A stretch of DNA of 64,000 bases from Zygnema cylindricum (taxonomy: Eukaryota; Streptophyta; Zygnematophyceae; Zygnematales; Zygnemataceae). Location of the stretch: positions 1-64,000 of the forward strand of contig JBBHKE010002863.1 of NCBI GenBank assembly GCA_037447655.1, in the 5' to 3' direction. Both the position numbers and the translations under genes were made by a program. The notes under the pieces were generated by a model. That model searched no databases and was not told where the DNA came from. It saw only the letters and a program-made list of their open reading frames with translations. Positions 21,368 through 33,375 of this stretch are shown piece after piece (within the stretch, counting starts at the first letter, position 1; the number at the start of each line of letters is the position of its first letter).

Positions 21368-21470
21368 GTACAAAATGTTAATTCAAAAAACAAATTTAAC
21401 AATAGAGGGGGATTTTTTTTAAACTTCAAAACTAAGTATTAATGCTCACAAATCTAATTTTACCATACCC

Positions 21471-21713
21471 ATGAACTTTATCTGTCAGAAAAGGGGTCAT
21501 AGAGCATTTAAGTGTGCACAATTGAAGAAAATTAATTGTTATAATTGTGGAGAGGAGGGACATTTCAGTAGGGAATACACAAATCCCAAAATAGAAGTCA
21601 TTTGTTTCAAATGCGGAGTTCCAGATCATTACGCTAAAAATTGTACAAATAAAGGTTCTCTCAAAGAGTTGATGTCAATGAAGGTCTCCAAAAAGATATT
21701 GCATTATACCTAG
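21471..21713 (+). pseudogene. Triple zinc-knuckle gag fragment
   Basis: A short open frame encodes three successive CCHC-type knuckles: a damaged one (CQKRGHRAFKC), one whose last Cys is replaced by Tyr (CYNCGEEGHFSREY) and an intact one (CFKCGVPDHYAKNC). This is the nucleocapsid part of an LTR-element gag, most likely of the Gypsy remnant that follows on the same strand. A host RNA-binding CCHC protein is less likely given the context. Confidence 0.65.
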
Positions 21714-21961
21714 CTGAACAGGAAGCCCAAGAGGTGGGAAACAGAAAGGACTAACTGAAAGTGATTAGTTGAGTCAACCTGATCCAGATGTTAAAGAGTT
21801 AACACTGGAGGGCAAATTGATGAATGGATAGGTTATAATAGCTGAATCTATCATGATTCTCACTACACAGCATAGTTTGAAGAATTCTTCTAATTAAATT
21901 CTCAACAACAAACCTATATTAGGATAGTTAACTAATGATGACACTAGACACAGTTTGATCA

Positions 21962-22736
21962 TATTCGAGTCTTTAGTTCAAGGAAAACCGTTTAGAGTAA
22001 TGGTCGATTCACGTGGTATACATATTTTTATTTCACATAAGTTTGTAGAGGAAAATAAAAATCCTGATGTCAATAAAGAAAAACCTTTACCTGTTCAAGT
22101 GGCAAATGGTATTAAGTCCATATGAGACTTACAAACTGACACCATAGAAGTTGATATAAAATGAAAGTTGTGTGAAATAATGAATTTAGGCAGTGAGGAA
22201 CTAATTATGGGAAAGCCTTGGTTAACTGAATATAATCCTCAAATTAACTGGGAAATTAACACCTTAAAAGTGAAGTATGAAGATGGTTAGAAGGTTTTGC
22301 AAGCATTATCATCTAAGAAATTGCATATGAATCATAAAAATAACAAAAACAGATTGGGAGTGCAGGGTTTGATTTCTGCTAAGCAATTTAAAAAGCACTT
22401 AAAAGATAAAACAAATCATGTTTTCTTATTATTAGAAACAGAGGCAATTACTGATGAAGGGGGGTGAGAAAACACTAAAATTGATGTCATCCCTAAATCA
22501 GACACCACTAAAACTCTTGAAAAACTAAAATCTGAACTTGTAACTGATATTAATACATTTGATGTTGCTGTTAAAGGTTTGATTTTTGAACTTCAAGATG
22601 TTTTTCCAAGTGATTTACCACTAGGAAGGCCACCTCCCGAGATGTGGAACATGTTATTAACCCTGAAATTGGATGTTATCCTCCTCTCACAAGAATCTAT
22701 AAGCACAGTTTTCTTTGAGTAGGAGAAGTTAAAAAA
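21962..22736 (+). pseudogene. Degenerate Gypsy protease to RT lead-in
   Basis: One frame with several stops reads VMVDSRGIHIFISHKF (protease, DSG altered to DSR), ELIMGKPWLTEYNPQINW (the typical protease end) and ELQDVFPSDLPLGRPPPE (RT lead-in). Its sequence differs from the chromovirus at 6064-19310, so it is a second, older Gypsy family. It is cut off by the assembly gap. Confidence 0.75.
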
Positions 22737-22746
22737 NNNNNNNNNN
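22737..22746. other. Assembly gap (10 N)
   Basis: Ten Ns of probably arbitrary length. The sequence on the two sides is unrelated, so the join should not be read as contiguous. Confidence 0.99.
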
Positions 22747-23099
22747 TTTGTTAAGTACGTGACTGCGCTTAGGCGTGGTATATTTAAATTAACTAGCCTG
22801 CTGGCAGCAACGTCGGCGGTAGACCTTATTCGAAAAACCGCCGGAAAGCTCTAACGGAGTGCGCTACGGTGCACCGCGGTGTAATAATCTATACCTCCTT
22901 CTACCCTTCTCCTTGGTACCGAGGGCTAAACTGTTCGTAGTGGAGCTTCCGGTACAGCATGTTATCAGCATTTTATTCATGTAGCCAGTGATATGGAAAA
23001 ATATGATATGTTACAAGTATAACCTGATCCCAAATCATCATCCATCTGCACTCATCTATCAGATTCTGAATCATTTTAACTCCCTGGAGAGAGAGAGGT
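22747..23099. other. Unassigned DNA after the gap
   Basis: GC-richer than its surroundings, but I see no coding frame or recognisable repeat. Confidence 0.4.
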
Positions 23100-23738
23100 C
23101 CCTCAATTTTACTAAGTCTTAGACTATCTACTCACGTCTACCTACTACTAAACCCTAGTCCAATATGAACATTGTATAGTATAAAAAGGTATAGTGACCG
23201 ATGTACTTATTTTACGACTATTGTACGACATGGCCTTCGAGGTGATGCTTGTCAAATCGGGAGCCATGGTTCCTCTTCCCATCTTCCTCCATATCTAATA
23301 ATGTGGCGCCACGTGGCATCGCGTGAGGCAATCTCGAAAGGCCGCCAAAAAGCTTATTCCAGATGGCGGCTGCAACGACGGTCGTCCGATCAATTAAATT
23401 TATATGGTGCGGATTCGCGTCAGTGCATGAATTGTTTCACCTACGCCTCTTCGTCAAATTAGTATGATTCAGCCGACGTGTCAAAAGATATGTAAATATC
23501 GAACCAAAGAAGTGTATCGTTTCGACAACACCTTAATGGTTGAGGCGTACGGCTCTATGAAATTCGCAGGTCAAGTTCAAATCCCCTTTCGGGCACCTAT
23601 TTTGCTAAAATTGCTCCCTTCTCCAGTTTGCCACTTTCAAAACAAAAGGACAGCCATGGCGTGTCTTTGATCCTCTCTCTCTCTTTTTAGAGTCTAACTA
23701 AAATAGATTAGTGAACTATTAATTACCTCTTTTCAACA
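23100..23738 (-). mobile_element. LTR F copy abutting the minisatellite
   Basis: Related to 3518-3994 (shared taataatgtggcgccacgtgg, ggccgcc and the end cctcttttcaaca). An antisense tRNA-like block lies near 23530-23600, with agttcaaatcc at 23574-23584. The 5' LTR edge directly meets the 18-bp repeat array at 23739. No element body is present. Confidence 0.55.
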
Positions 23739-25301
23739 AGTCCTCCACTTGGTGCGAGGCCACCTTGTAGTGCGAGACCCTCCTCTTAGTGCGAGTCCTA
23801 TCTCTGGTACGAGTCTTGGTGCCACTGTGAGTCGTCCTCTTGATGGGAGTCTTCCTCTTTGTGGCATTTTCCCTCTTTGTGTGAGTCCGCTTCATGGTTC
23901 AAGTCCTCCTTTTGGTGTGCGTCCTCTTTTTCGTCGGAGACCTCCTTCAGGTGCGAATCTGCTTCATGGTGGGAGTTCTCCACTTGGTGCGTGTCCTTCT
24001 CTTTGTATAAGTCCTCCACTTGGTGATAATTTGCTTCTTGTTGTAATTCGTACTCTTATTGCGAGCTTTACCCTTGGTGGGAGCCCACTTTGTGGGACAA
24101 GTCCTCTTTTTGGTGCTAATCCTCTTGCGAGTCCTCTTCTTCGTGTAAGTCTTCCTCTTACTGCGACTCTGCTTTTGTTGCGAGTCCTGTTTTTGGTGCA
24201 AGTCCTCCTCTTCGTGTAAGTCCTCCTCACAGTGGGTGTCCTCCTTCTGGTGCGAGTCTTCCTCATGTAGGAGTCTGCTTTTTGGTGCGAGTCCACTTGG
24301 TGCGAGCCCTATTCGTGGTGCACGTCTTGGTGTTGGTGTGAGTCTTTTGCGTGTCCTCTTTTCTGTCCAAGTCATTTTTTTGGTGGGAGTCCTCCTCCCA
24401 GTGCGAGTTCTCCTCCCGGTGCGAGTCCTCCTCACAGATCTAGTCTTACTCTTGGTGTGAGTCTTCATCTTGGTGCAATTCCTCCTTGTGGTTTGAGTCC
24501 TCCAGTTAGTGCGAGTTCTCTTCATGATGAGAGTCTGGATTTTGGTGGGAGTCGTCCTCGTGCAAGTCCTTGTTTTGGTGGGATTTCTCCGCCAGAGCGA
24601 GTCCTCCTCTTGGTGGGAGTCCTTGTTTTTGGTGGTATTCCACTTGTGGGTGCGAGTCGGCCATATGGTGCAAGTTCTCCACGTGCGAGTCAGTGTGGTC
24701 AGAGTGCGCTTCATAGTGGAAGTGTTCTTCTTGGTGCAATTCCTCCTCTTGGTGTGAGTCATCCTCTTAATGCAAGTCCTCTTCTTGGTACTAGTCCTCC
24801 TCTTGGTGCGAGTTTTCTTCCTAGTGCGAGTCCTCCTCTTTGTGCAAGACTTGCTTCAGATGTGAGTCCTGTTGTTTACGTAAGTTCTCCTCCTGGTGCA
24901 AGATTCGAAATCTTGGTGCGAGTCGTCCTCCTGGTTTAAGTCCTCCTCTTCTTGCGATTCAACCTTTCGGTGAAAGTTATCCTCCTATTATAAGTCCTCG
25001 TTGTGCGAATCCGCTTCATGGTGTGAGTTTGCTTCTTGTGTGAGTCTTCCTCTTAGTGCGAGTCATCTTTTTGATAAGAGTGTGCTTCATGGAGCGAGTC
25101 TACTTCCTAGGGCAGGTCCTCCTCTTAGTGCGAGTCCTCCTCTTAATGCAATTCGTTATCCTCATGCAATTCCTTCTGTTTTTGCGTAGCTGGTTCATGG
25201 TGCGAGTCCTCCTCGTAACGCAAATCCCCTTTTTAGTGTGAGTCTTTCTCTTGGTAAAAGTCCTCCTCTTCGCGTGAGTCCACCTCATTGTGCGAGTCCT
25301 T
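23739..25301. repeat. 18-bp minisatellite, left block
   Basis: About 1.56 kb of degenerate copies of TCCTCCTCTTGGTGCGAG. The unit length is a multiple of three and the consensus has no stop in any of the six frames. Long open frames therefore appear on both strands (VRVLLL, PPLGAS, SSSWCE; LAPRGG, SHQEED, RTKRRT). They show no start, domain or codon preference pointing to a real protein. The array continues at 31624. Confidence 0.9.
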
Positions 25302-26306
25302 TGCAATTTTGTGTCCTCCATTGGACTACATAATTCACGAAGCCTCTAGGTAGTTTTTAAGTAACCCACTTTGAGCCACAACCACTGCTGCCCAAGCAAA
25401 AAAATTGACAATCTGATTGCATCCTTGTGTATTTCGGACTCCCGTGAGTCCGTAGCAAAAAGAATCACTGAAAACGGCCAACCAACTGATACGTTATAAG
25501 GCGGCAAAGATGTCAAGCTTCTAAAAAACTCTTTAAAAGAGAGAGGTGCCTACCTTCTAAATTTCCTAAGTCCTAAACCCCTCTCACAACCTCTATCTAT
25601 GACGTACGAACCAATCACACGACTGTAGAGTACAGAAAGGTACTACGGCCGATGTACTTTTTGTAAGACCTGTGTACGGTAAGGCTATTGGATGGACTTG
25701 TTTCTTCCTCTCACTCGTCCTTATGCTTTCGAGATTCCTACCTCTCAATGTTATCTCACCACGTGGCGCCAAGTCACGTCACACACAAAAACCACCAAAG
25801 CGACCATTCGGGATCTCGACGATGATACGCGCCGTCGGATCCAAATCAGCTTTTTGTATTAGCTGTCGAAACAAATGTCTGGTTCATTTGTTTGTGTGTG
25901 ACGTGTCGTATCGTATATTTAAGGAATCTCTATGCATTCTATCCGTAATTCCCTTAAATAGACTAGATCATCTAAACAACGTTTAAATTAATATCACACC
26001 TCATGTATTGTAATGGACTTCTACGACAGACCGGTTAGAGCTGGCAGCTACGCCTCGCTTGTGCTGGTCAGAGGTTCGAGTCTTACCGGACTCAACCTTT
26101 TGTTGAGAGTGACTTATGTCACTCTTTAGTCCTGCCTATGGAGCTAAGGCAGCCATGGCTCAACCACCCTCTCTATCTTTGAGTGACTTCAACAAGTATG
26201 GTGGTTAGAGAGAGGAGGTGGAGTCAGGTTTTCCGCCCTTTTTCTTTCTATTTTACTAATCTATTTAGACCTAGAAAATACGCCTATAAATCTAGTAATT
26301 TCAACA
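25302..26306 (-). repeat. 3' LTR of Copia B'
   Basis: Minus-strand LTR (TGTTGAAATTACTAG…AAAATTGCA). It contains the palindrome ggactcccgtgagtcc (25436-25451) and an antisense tRNA-like block with ggttcgagtct at 26073-26083. Confidence 0.9.
26030..26090 (+). other. Antisense tRNA-like block in LTR B'
   Basis: The sequence ccggttagagctgg followed about 30 bases later by ggttcgagtct resembles a D-arm end and a T arm. The 5' LTR copy (31345-31410) has the perfect B box ggttcgagtcc at 31390-31400. No acceptor stem pairs well. Confidence 0.5.
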
Positions 26307-26370
26307 CTCCCCTTATTTTTTAGTCTGACTTTATCTTCAGTTTTAGTCCATACTTTTCTCTACAATATTT

Positions 26371-29300
26371 TCACTTAGGAGAAGGCATTGGTTTTATCAT
26401 CATATCAGCCAGCATTTCCTCATCCGATCTATATACAAGATTTACAATCTTACTCTCAACTTTTTCTCTCACAAAACTCAATCTTATGTCCATATGTTTA
26501 ACCTTAAAATGATGTTTTGGATTAGCTGCAATTGCAATGGCAGCTTGATTATCACAAAACACTTCATGCACTCCCTCCTTCGTATATCCCAATTCTTGTA
26601 GAAAGGATTTGACCCACATCAACTCTTTCACTGCAGAACAAGAGGCCATGTACTTAGCCTTCATAGTAGACTGAGCAACCACCTTTTGTTGCTTGCTGCT
26701 CCAACAACAATCACATTCCCCCACATACAACACATACCTAGAAGTGCATCTTCTCATAGGTGCATCTCCATAACTGGCATCACTCCAAGTAGTGATATCA
26801 GTGTGCTCCCTTCCCAAATACAACCATAACTCTGTGGTTCCTACCACATATCTCATGACTCTCTTGGCGGCCTCCCAATCTCTCTTCCTAGGATCATTAA
26901 AACTCCTACAGAGTACTCCATCCCTCCCGCTATGTTCGGCCTACTATAGTTCATAAAGTATATTAGACTTCCTACAACTTGCCTGTTAGGGATAAACTTC
27001 ATAAACTCTCTCTCTTCTAGGCTAATCTGATCATCTAAGATTATCACTCCTCCTTGTACACTTCCATTACTTACTTTTTTCAAGTCCATGGGACTGGTAC
27101 AATTGTTTGCCTTTTCCGTCTGGAATTTCTGAAGCATATTACTTATTGTTTCTTTTTGAGTAAGTCTAATGATCCTTTTCCCCCTATCTCTCTCCATTTG
27201 GATTCCCAAAATATACCTTGCCTCCCTTAAATCCTTCATGTCAAATCTGCTTCTACGATCTTTCGTTAACTTATTGATCTTTTCCAAAGACTTAGTTTAC
27301 ACCACCAGATCATCCACATAAATTGCAATAAAAATCACACCGTTCTCATCTTCAAACATATAGATAGAATGGTCAGAGTTGATCCGGATATATCCCAAAC
27401 CGGTGAGAAACTCATTTAGTTTCTTATTCCACTGTCGGGGAGCCTACTGCAGTCCATGTAAGGACTTTATGAGCCTGCAGACTTTGCTCTCTTCTCCTTC
27501 CTCCACGAACCCCTCTGGTTGCCGCATGAAAATTTCTTCCTCTAACTCACCATTGAGAAAGGCCGTCTTAATATCCATCTGGTGTATTTCTATGTCTTCC
27601 GCTGCCGCTAGACTTAGGAGAATCCTTACTGAAAGAAACCGAACAACTGGAGCAAAAGTCTCCTCATAATCAATCCCCTCCTTTTGGGTAAACCCCTTTG
27701 CTACCAACCGAGCCTTATATTTTTCAATGGTATCATCAGGGTTTAGTTTTAGTTTAAACATCCATTTAATGGCAATCATTTTTCTTTCCGGATGACAGTC
27801 CGCTAGTTCAAAAGTATTTGCTTCCATGATGTAGGCCATCTCATCATTTATGGCTAAAATCCATCTGTCTTTCTCCGAACTGTTCACTGCTTCTGAGTAT
27901 GACTGAGGCTCATCAAGGTGAGACAGCTTAGTTACCATATGAGCGGCCTATTTTTCATGTATCCTTTTGCTGCTCCTTCTCCCTCCCTCAAACACCGAAG
28001 CGTCTTAGATTTCTCTTTACTGTCACATCGACTCCCGTATCCATTGAAGCGGGTTCTGGTTCCTCCTCTTCTATCTCGTCGAAGTCCATAAGAATATGTG
28101 AGGTTTTCGGTGGGTCTCTTGTATCTGGGATCTCCTTTGAATCTGGAGTCACTGTTTCACTCATGTCCTTTTCGGGAACGACCAAGTTTTCCTCACTTTC
28201 GAAATCAAATCTTATTCTTATCTTCTTGGTATGTTTAAAGGGGTCACATGACTTTCCTTCATCCATGACAACTAGGTATTTGACCAGAAAGATATCTCTC
28301 TTTGCTAAGTCATAGACTCTATATCCCTTGACATCCTCATCATATCCTACAAAGTATTGAGGTTTTCCCTTGGCATCTAGTTTCTAGTTTTTCCTATCCG
28401 CGCCAAGATAGTAAACTTGGCTACTGAATACTTTAAGGTGAGAGATATCTGGTTTCCTTCTATCTCATCTCTCATAAGGTGTTTGTCCTTTTACGACAGA
28501 GGTAAGGACTCTATTCTTAATGTTGTTGGCACAGTTCATAGCTTCTGCCCAAAATCTCTTGTCTATTTTCTTGTTGGCCAACATACTGCATACACTATCT
28601 CCTAGTATTCGGTTCAACCTCTCAGCTACCCCATTTTGTTCCGAGTTATATGGTACAATTTCTGGTGCTGAACTCCTCTATCTCTCAAGTATTCATCAAA
28701 CTAGCTAGAGGTATATTCTCCACCATCATCACTCTTTATTCTCTTAATGGGGGTTCCATGCAACTTCTCACTTCGACTTTTTATTCTTTGAAGTAAGTTG
28801 GTGTTTCAGACTTTGTTTTTAGGAAGTAGACTCTAGAGTATCTAGACCAGTTATCAGTTATTGTAAACATAAACCTCTTCCCTCGGACTGAAGGTACTTT
28901 TGCAGGTCCTTAGAAATCTGTGTGGGCCAGATCTAGTACTTTTTCACCCCTATATGTGGCAGCTTTGGGAAAGGGAAGTTTGTGAGCCTTACCTTGAGCA
29001 CAGCCACTACAATCATCCACAATTTCATTATTCCCAAACTAAATGCCTTCTACTACACCAAGCTTCATTCATTTCCCTCAGCCTATCAAAATGCACATGC
29101 CCCTACCGCTTATGTCAAGTTATCAACTTTTGAACACCAACTTAGTAAGCATTTTTCTTTTCATTACTCAAGTTAAGCCTAAACATTCCTTGGCTACCCT
29201 TATCTGTCGTGAAGTAAACTTCATCCCCATACTTAGCTGTAAAGACTCCCTTTCTAATGAAAGTATCAAACTCTTTGTCATCTAACACAGACGTAGAGAC

Positions 29301-30631
29301 AAGATTTTTACTCAGCTGAGGAATGTAAAGTACATCTTAGAATGTAAGTATAGAAGTCTTACCCTCCACTAAAACTTTCAGATATACTGATCCCACTAGA
29401 TCTGTAGTAACCACTCTCCCATCCCCATACTCTATCTCTACAGTAGGGATCTTTCTTTGCTTAGTGAAGAGTTGTTTATCACGACAGATATTTATGGATG
29501 CACGTGAATCGATTATCCACCTTTCCTGCGGAGCTTCTCGAATTTCTTCGAGAGCACACTTCTGTTTTCGAGGGATCTCCTTCTCCTCTAGACTCTCGGC
29601 AAGAAGAAGCTCCCCATCCTCCTCCTCAGACGACTCGTCCTCGGTCCCTCCTTTCACTTTTGTGACCACAAGTGCCTTCTTCTTCCTTTCGGAAGAACCC
29701 CCTCCACGGTTCTCTTGGAGCCTCAGCTCCGACAACTTCACACAATCCGCTATGAAGTGTCCCGACTTTTTGCAAAAATGACAAAGACCCTTTGGGGGCC
29801 TCGGTCTTCCAGACTGATCTCTCTCTCCTTTGTATGGTTTTTGCGTATCCTTCCCACACCGGTTTGCTCTTGCTGCTAGAGCTTGGATGCTCTTTCCCCC
29901 TCTCATAATCTCAATCGTGTTTTCATGCACAAGTATCATGTGGACCACTGTGTTCCACTTCCATGAACTGTTACTCGTTTCCTGTACTCGCTACACAATG
30001 TTTTCAAACTCGTCGGGTAACTTCATGATGAGAGTGTTAACTTTCATTTTCATTGTACCTGTCCCCCTGGCACTCTCCATCTCCATATAGAATCAAGAGG
30101 GATCATTATAGTAGTCTAACATCTTTCCCCCTTTGTAAGTATAATTTCTTGACTTTTGCTCAGCCAACTAGAGCTCCTGAATAGTACCAGCTCTATAGAA
30201 TTCCACCAAACTCACCCACAACTCCTCGGCCTTGTAAATGTGAAGGTGGGGGGTTGCCAAAGCCTGAGTGAGGTGTCTTAGAATGAAGTATTTAGTCGCC
30301 ATGTTGATGTCTTCCCACGTTTGGGTATTGTTCTCCGCGATCTTCACAGCCGCATCTCCGGGTGCCGTGGTAATAGGGGCAATAGGAGTAAGAGGCGTCT
30401 CCTTCTCTTTCCCCTTTTCAGACACACTGCTGTCCCCATCATCTGCCTCCTTTGCTGCAGCAGATACTGCTGCAGAATACCTTATTCCACCAAACCCTGT
30501 TGGAGTTCCCCCACTGACAATACCCCAGTATCGTTTTTTGCACAAAGCCCTTATCAATAGATGAACCCAGATCCATTGAAGATGGCCACCCTAGAGGGTG
30601 GGCCCATAACCTGCAATTTTGTATCCTCCAT
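26371..30631 (-). pseudogene. Copia B' gag-pol remnants
   Basis: From 5' to 3' on the minus strand: an LTR-located ATG at 30631 (MEDTKLQVMGPPSRV, through the primer site, then a stop); gag core 30168-30557 (FILRHLTQALATPH); knuckle and protease 29337-29948 (CHFCKKSGHFIADC; the protease box reads IDSRAS instead of DSG); scattered integrase pieces 28380-29330; RT 27444-27938 ([37 protein letters not shown]); an RT catalytic box YVDD near 27315; 26853-27287; and RNase H 26371-26856 (TTWSDASYGDAPMRRC). Many stops and shifts, plus the altered protease triplet, show it is inactive. Confidence 0.8.
30600..30611 (-). promoter_or_regulatory. Half-tRNA-iMet primer-binding site, Copia B'
   Basis: On the minus strand GGTTATGGGCCC directly follows the LTR end TTGCA. 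It is a perfect complement of the initiator tRNA-Met anticodon arm as I remember it, and equals the Drosophila copia primer site as I remember it. Confidence 0.8.
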
Positions 30632-31623
30632 TGGACTACATAATTCACAAAGCCTCTAGGTAGTTTTTAACTAACCCACTTTCAGCCACAACCACTGTTG
30701 CCCAAGCAGACAAATTGACAATCTGATTGCACCCTTGTGCAGTCCGGACTCCCGTTAGTCCGTAGCAAAAAGAATCACTTAAAACGGCCAGCCAACCGAT
30801 ACATTATAAGGCGGCAATGATGTCAAGCTTCTACAAAACTCTCTAAAAGAGAGAGGTGCCTACCTTCTAAATTCCCTAAGTCCTAAACTCCTCTCACAAC
30901 CCCTATCTACTGATGTACGAACCAATCACACGGCTGTAGAGTACAGAAAGGTACTACGGCCGATGTACTTTCTATACGGCTTGTGTCGGCAAGGCCATTG
31001 AATGGACGTGTGTCTTCGTCTCCCTCGTCCTTATGCTCCCTAGGATTCTTGCCTCTCAATGTTATCTCACCACGTGGCGCCAGGTCACGACACACCTGAA
31101 AACTGCCAAAGCGACCATTCCGGGATCTCGGCGATGATACGCGCTGTCGGATCCAAACCGGCTTGCAGCATTAGCCGTCGAAACAAATGTCCAATTCATT
31201 TGTTTCGCGTATGACGTGTTGTACCGTATATTTAAGGAATCTCTATGCATTCTATCCGTAATTTCGTTAATTGGACTTGATCCTCTAAACAACGTTTAAA
31301 TTAATATCACACCTCATGTACTTTAACGGAACGGACTTCTACGACGGACCGGTTAGAGCTGATGGCTACGCCTCGCTCTGCCGGTCGGAGGTTCGAGTCC
31401 TGCCGGACTCAACCTTTTGTTGAGAGTGACTTATGCCACTCTTTAGTCCTGCCTGTGGAGCTAAGGCAGCCATGCCTCAACCACCCTTACTATCCTTTAG
31501 TGACTACAACAAGTATGGTGTCTAGAGAGAGGAGGTGGAGGCAGGCTGTCCGCCCTTTTCTTTTTCTATTTTACTGATCTATTTAGACCTAGAAAATACC
31601 CTATAAATCTAGTAATTTCAACA
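30612..31623 (-). repeat. 5' LTR of Copia B'
   Basis: Partner of 25302-26306, with scattered differences. It contains the altered palindrome ggactcccgttagtcc (30746-30761). Confidence 0.9.
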
Positions 31624-32262
31624 TCCTCCTCTTTGTGCGAGTGCTCCTGTGCGAGTCCTCCTAGCGTGAGTCTGCTTCTTGGTGCGATTTCTCCACCTGG
31701 TGCGAGGCTTCCTCCTAATGCGAGTCCTCTTATTAGTGTGAGTCTTTCTCTTGGTGCCAGTCCTCTTGATGAAAGTCCTCCTCTTGGCGTGAGTTCAACT
31801 TTATGTGCAAGTCCTCCACTTGGTGCGAGTGCTCTTGTGCGAATTCTCCTAGAGTGAGACTGCTTCTTGGTGCGATTCCTCTTCCTTGTGCGAGTCCTCC
31901 TCCTAATGCGAGTCCCCTTTTTAGTGTTAGTCATTCTCTTGGTGCGAGTCCTTGTGGTAAAAGTCCTCCTCTTGGCGTGAGTTCACCTTCTTGTGCGTGT
32001 CCTCCTCCTGGTGCGAGTGCTCCTATGCGTGTCGTTGCCCGAGTATGCTTCTTTGTGCGACTCCTCTTCGTGGTCTGAGCCCTTTTTTTGGTGCGAGTCC
32101 TCCAATAGGTGTGTCCTCTTTGTGCTGCAAGTCCTCCTCCTAATGCGAGTCCCCTCCCTAGAGTGAGTTTTTCTCTTAGTTCGAGTCCTTCCCTTGATGG
32201 GTCCTCCTCTTTGTGCAAGTCCTCCTCCTGGTGCGAGGAGTCCTCTTTGTTGTTGTCCTCTC
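31624..32262. repeat. 18-bp minisatellite, right block
   Basis: Continuation of the array from 25301 with the same unit and phase-preserving length. It degenerates towards 32262. Confidence 0.9.
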
Positions 32263-32294
32263 TGTTTTACTCTTTAAAAAACGAGTTAACAATG

Positions 32295-32409
32295 ATACCC
32301 GAGGACATGCACCACAATCTGCCATGTCTCCTTACACTAAATTAGTAATAGTAATTCTAATTTCGCATTAACTCTAATAAATCTTTAACGCCAATAATGG
32401 TGAGCGGTG
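32295..32409. mobile_element. MITE fragment, short type
   Basis: The right end (accaataatggtgagcggtg before TA at 32410-32411) and interior resemble the elements at 603-819 and 37806-37946. The left inverted end is missing. Confidence 0.55.
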
Positions 32410-32411
32410 TA

Positions 32412-33240
32412 GTTGTTGTACATTTTGAAGTGACAATTTACAAATTATTCCAAGTTCTAAAGCTCTCTCTCATACAACCATCTACTGAGTAAGCTAAATT
32501 TTACAAAATAACATACTCGTAACTTCACATGGAAATAAATTCACATGTCAAGAGCAAGAAGACGGCGGCCATCATGTTTTAGTATATCCATCTTAACAAA
32601 TTGTGGGTTCAAGTTACCACAGGATTTAGCCAATGACATGAAAGAAGGAATTAACTTGTCCAGTCAACAAACTAAGACACGAGACTTTGAGCAAAATAAT
32701 TTGAATGACACTTTTGAGGTGTTGTTGAAACATTGACGGTTAAATGTAGCAATTTGTGTGCAATCCCAGAAAATGATACCAAACCTAAACTAGAAGAAGA
32801 TTTTATTGCATTACTCGAGGTGGGTGAACCATCTAGTTAGTAAGCATGATTGAGAGGAAAAACATTTGACGACCATAAGGGCCTAGAGATGAACAATTCT
32901 ACAAACTATAAAAACAATGTAGGAACTGACACTAAAACTAAAACTAAAACTAATAGGAAACTCTCAAGGATAAACCACCCTGATGCAACTTACTAGAAGC
33001 CCACTTTCAGCATCTTTAATCTCAGCTGAAACCTTCGAAAACTGCCTCCATTCAACTTCTATTTTGTTAAAGAGAAAACAACCGCTGCCAATTCTGGCTT
33101 GTTAACACCCACACTAGTAACCCCAAACATTCAACCAACCACCCTCATTGGAAGTAGAAAAAAATATGCATAAAAGTGTTCACCAATGCAGAGACCATGC
33201 CTAGAGTATCACCAGCATACAAAGAAAAATCCTTATTAAC
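32412..33240. other. No gene seen; probable 3' flank of the BAP31-like gene
   Basis: AT-rich DNA with a short actaaa repeat near 32931-32954. The open frame 32545-32736 matches nothing I know and is probably chance or an old repeat. Confidence 0.4.
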
Positions 33241-33246
33241 TTTATT
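33241..33246 (-). terminator. Candidate poly(A) signal of the BAP31-like gene
   Basis: tttatt on the plus strand gives AATAAA on the minus strand, about 130 bases past the stop codon at 33376. Plant-type genes do not strictly need AATAAA, so this is only a candidate. Confidence 0.35.
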
Positions 33247-33375
33247 GACTTGGCCCCAATCCACTACCAGGAGAGCCACCAAAAATATCAATTTCCAATG
33301 AACAAAAGGCGCTATCATTGCCTTCGTGCGCTACTAATAACGTTTTGTTGGCATAAAATCCTCTGGAGAAGGTCC

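Larger units (their letters stand above)
25302..31623 (-). mobile_element. Copia element B' inside the minisatellite
   Basis: LTRs at 25302-26306 and 30612-31623 enclose a full-length but decayed Copia body on the minus strand. Both outer flanks are minisatellite; the flanking bases TCCTT and TCCTC agree at four of five positions. The primer site is RC of 30600-30611 (GGTTATGGGCCC), directly after the 5' LTR. A purine-rich tract (aataaggggag on the minus strand) precedes the 3' LTR. It is a sister family of Copia B: the RT-RNase H translations are alike, but the LTRs are diverged. Confidence 0.9.

Noticed and set aside
21471-21713. Host CCHC RNA-binding protein
   Set aside because: Two of three knuckles are damaged and Gypsy protease and RT lead-in follow on the same strand.
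23749-24939. Several long open frames (VRVLLL, PPLGAS and RTKRRT type repeats) as protein genes
   Set aside because: They are translations of an 18-bp minisatellite that lacks stops in all frames; no start context, domain or splice support.
23739-32262. CRISPR-like array
   Set aside because: Contiguous tandem copies without spacers, in eukaryotic DNA.
32931-32954. Interstitial telomere repeat
   Set aside because: The unit is actaaa, only about four copies, and does not match known plant or algal telomere repeats.
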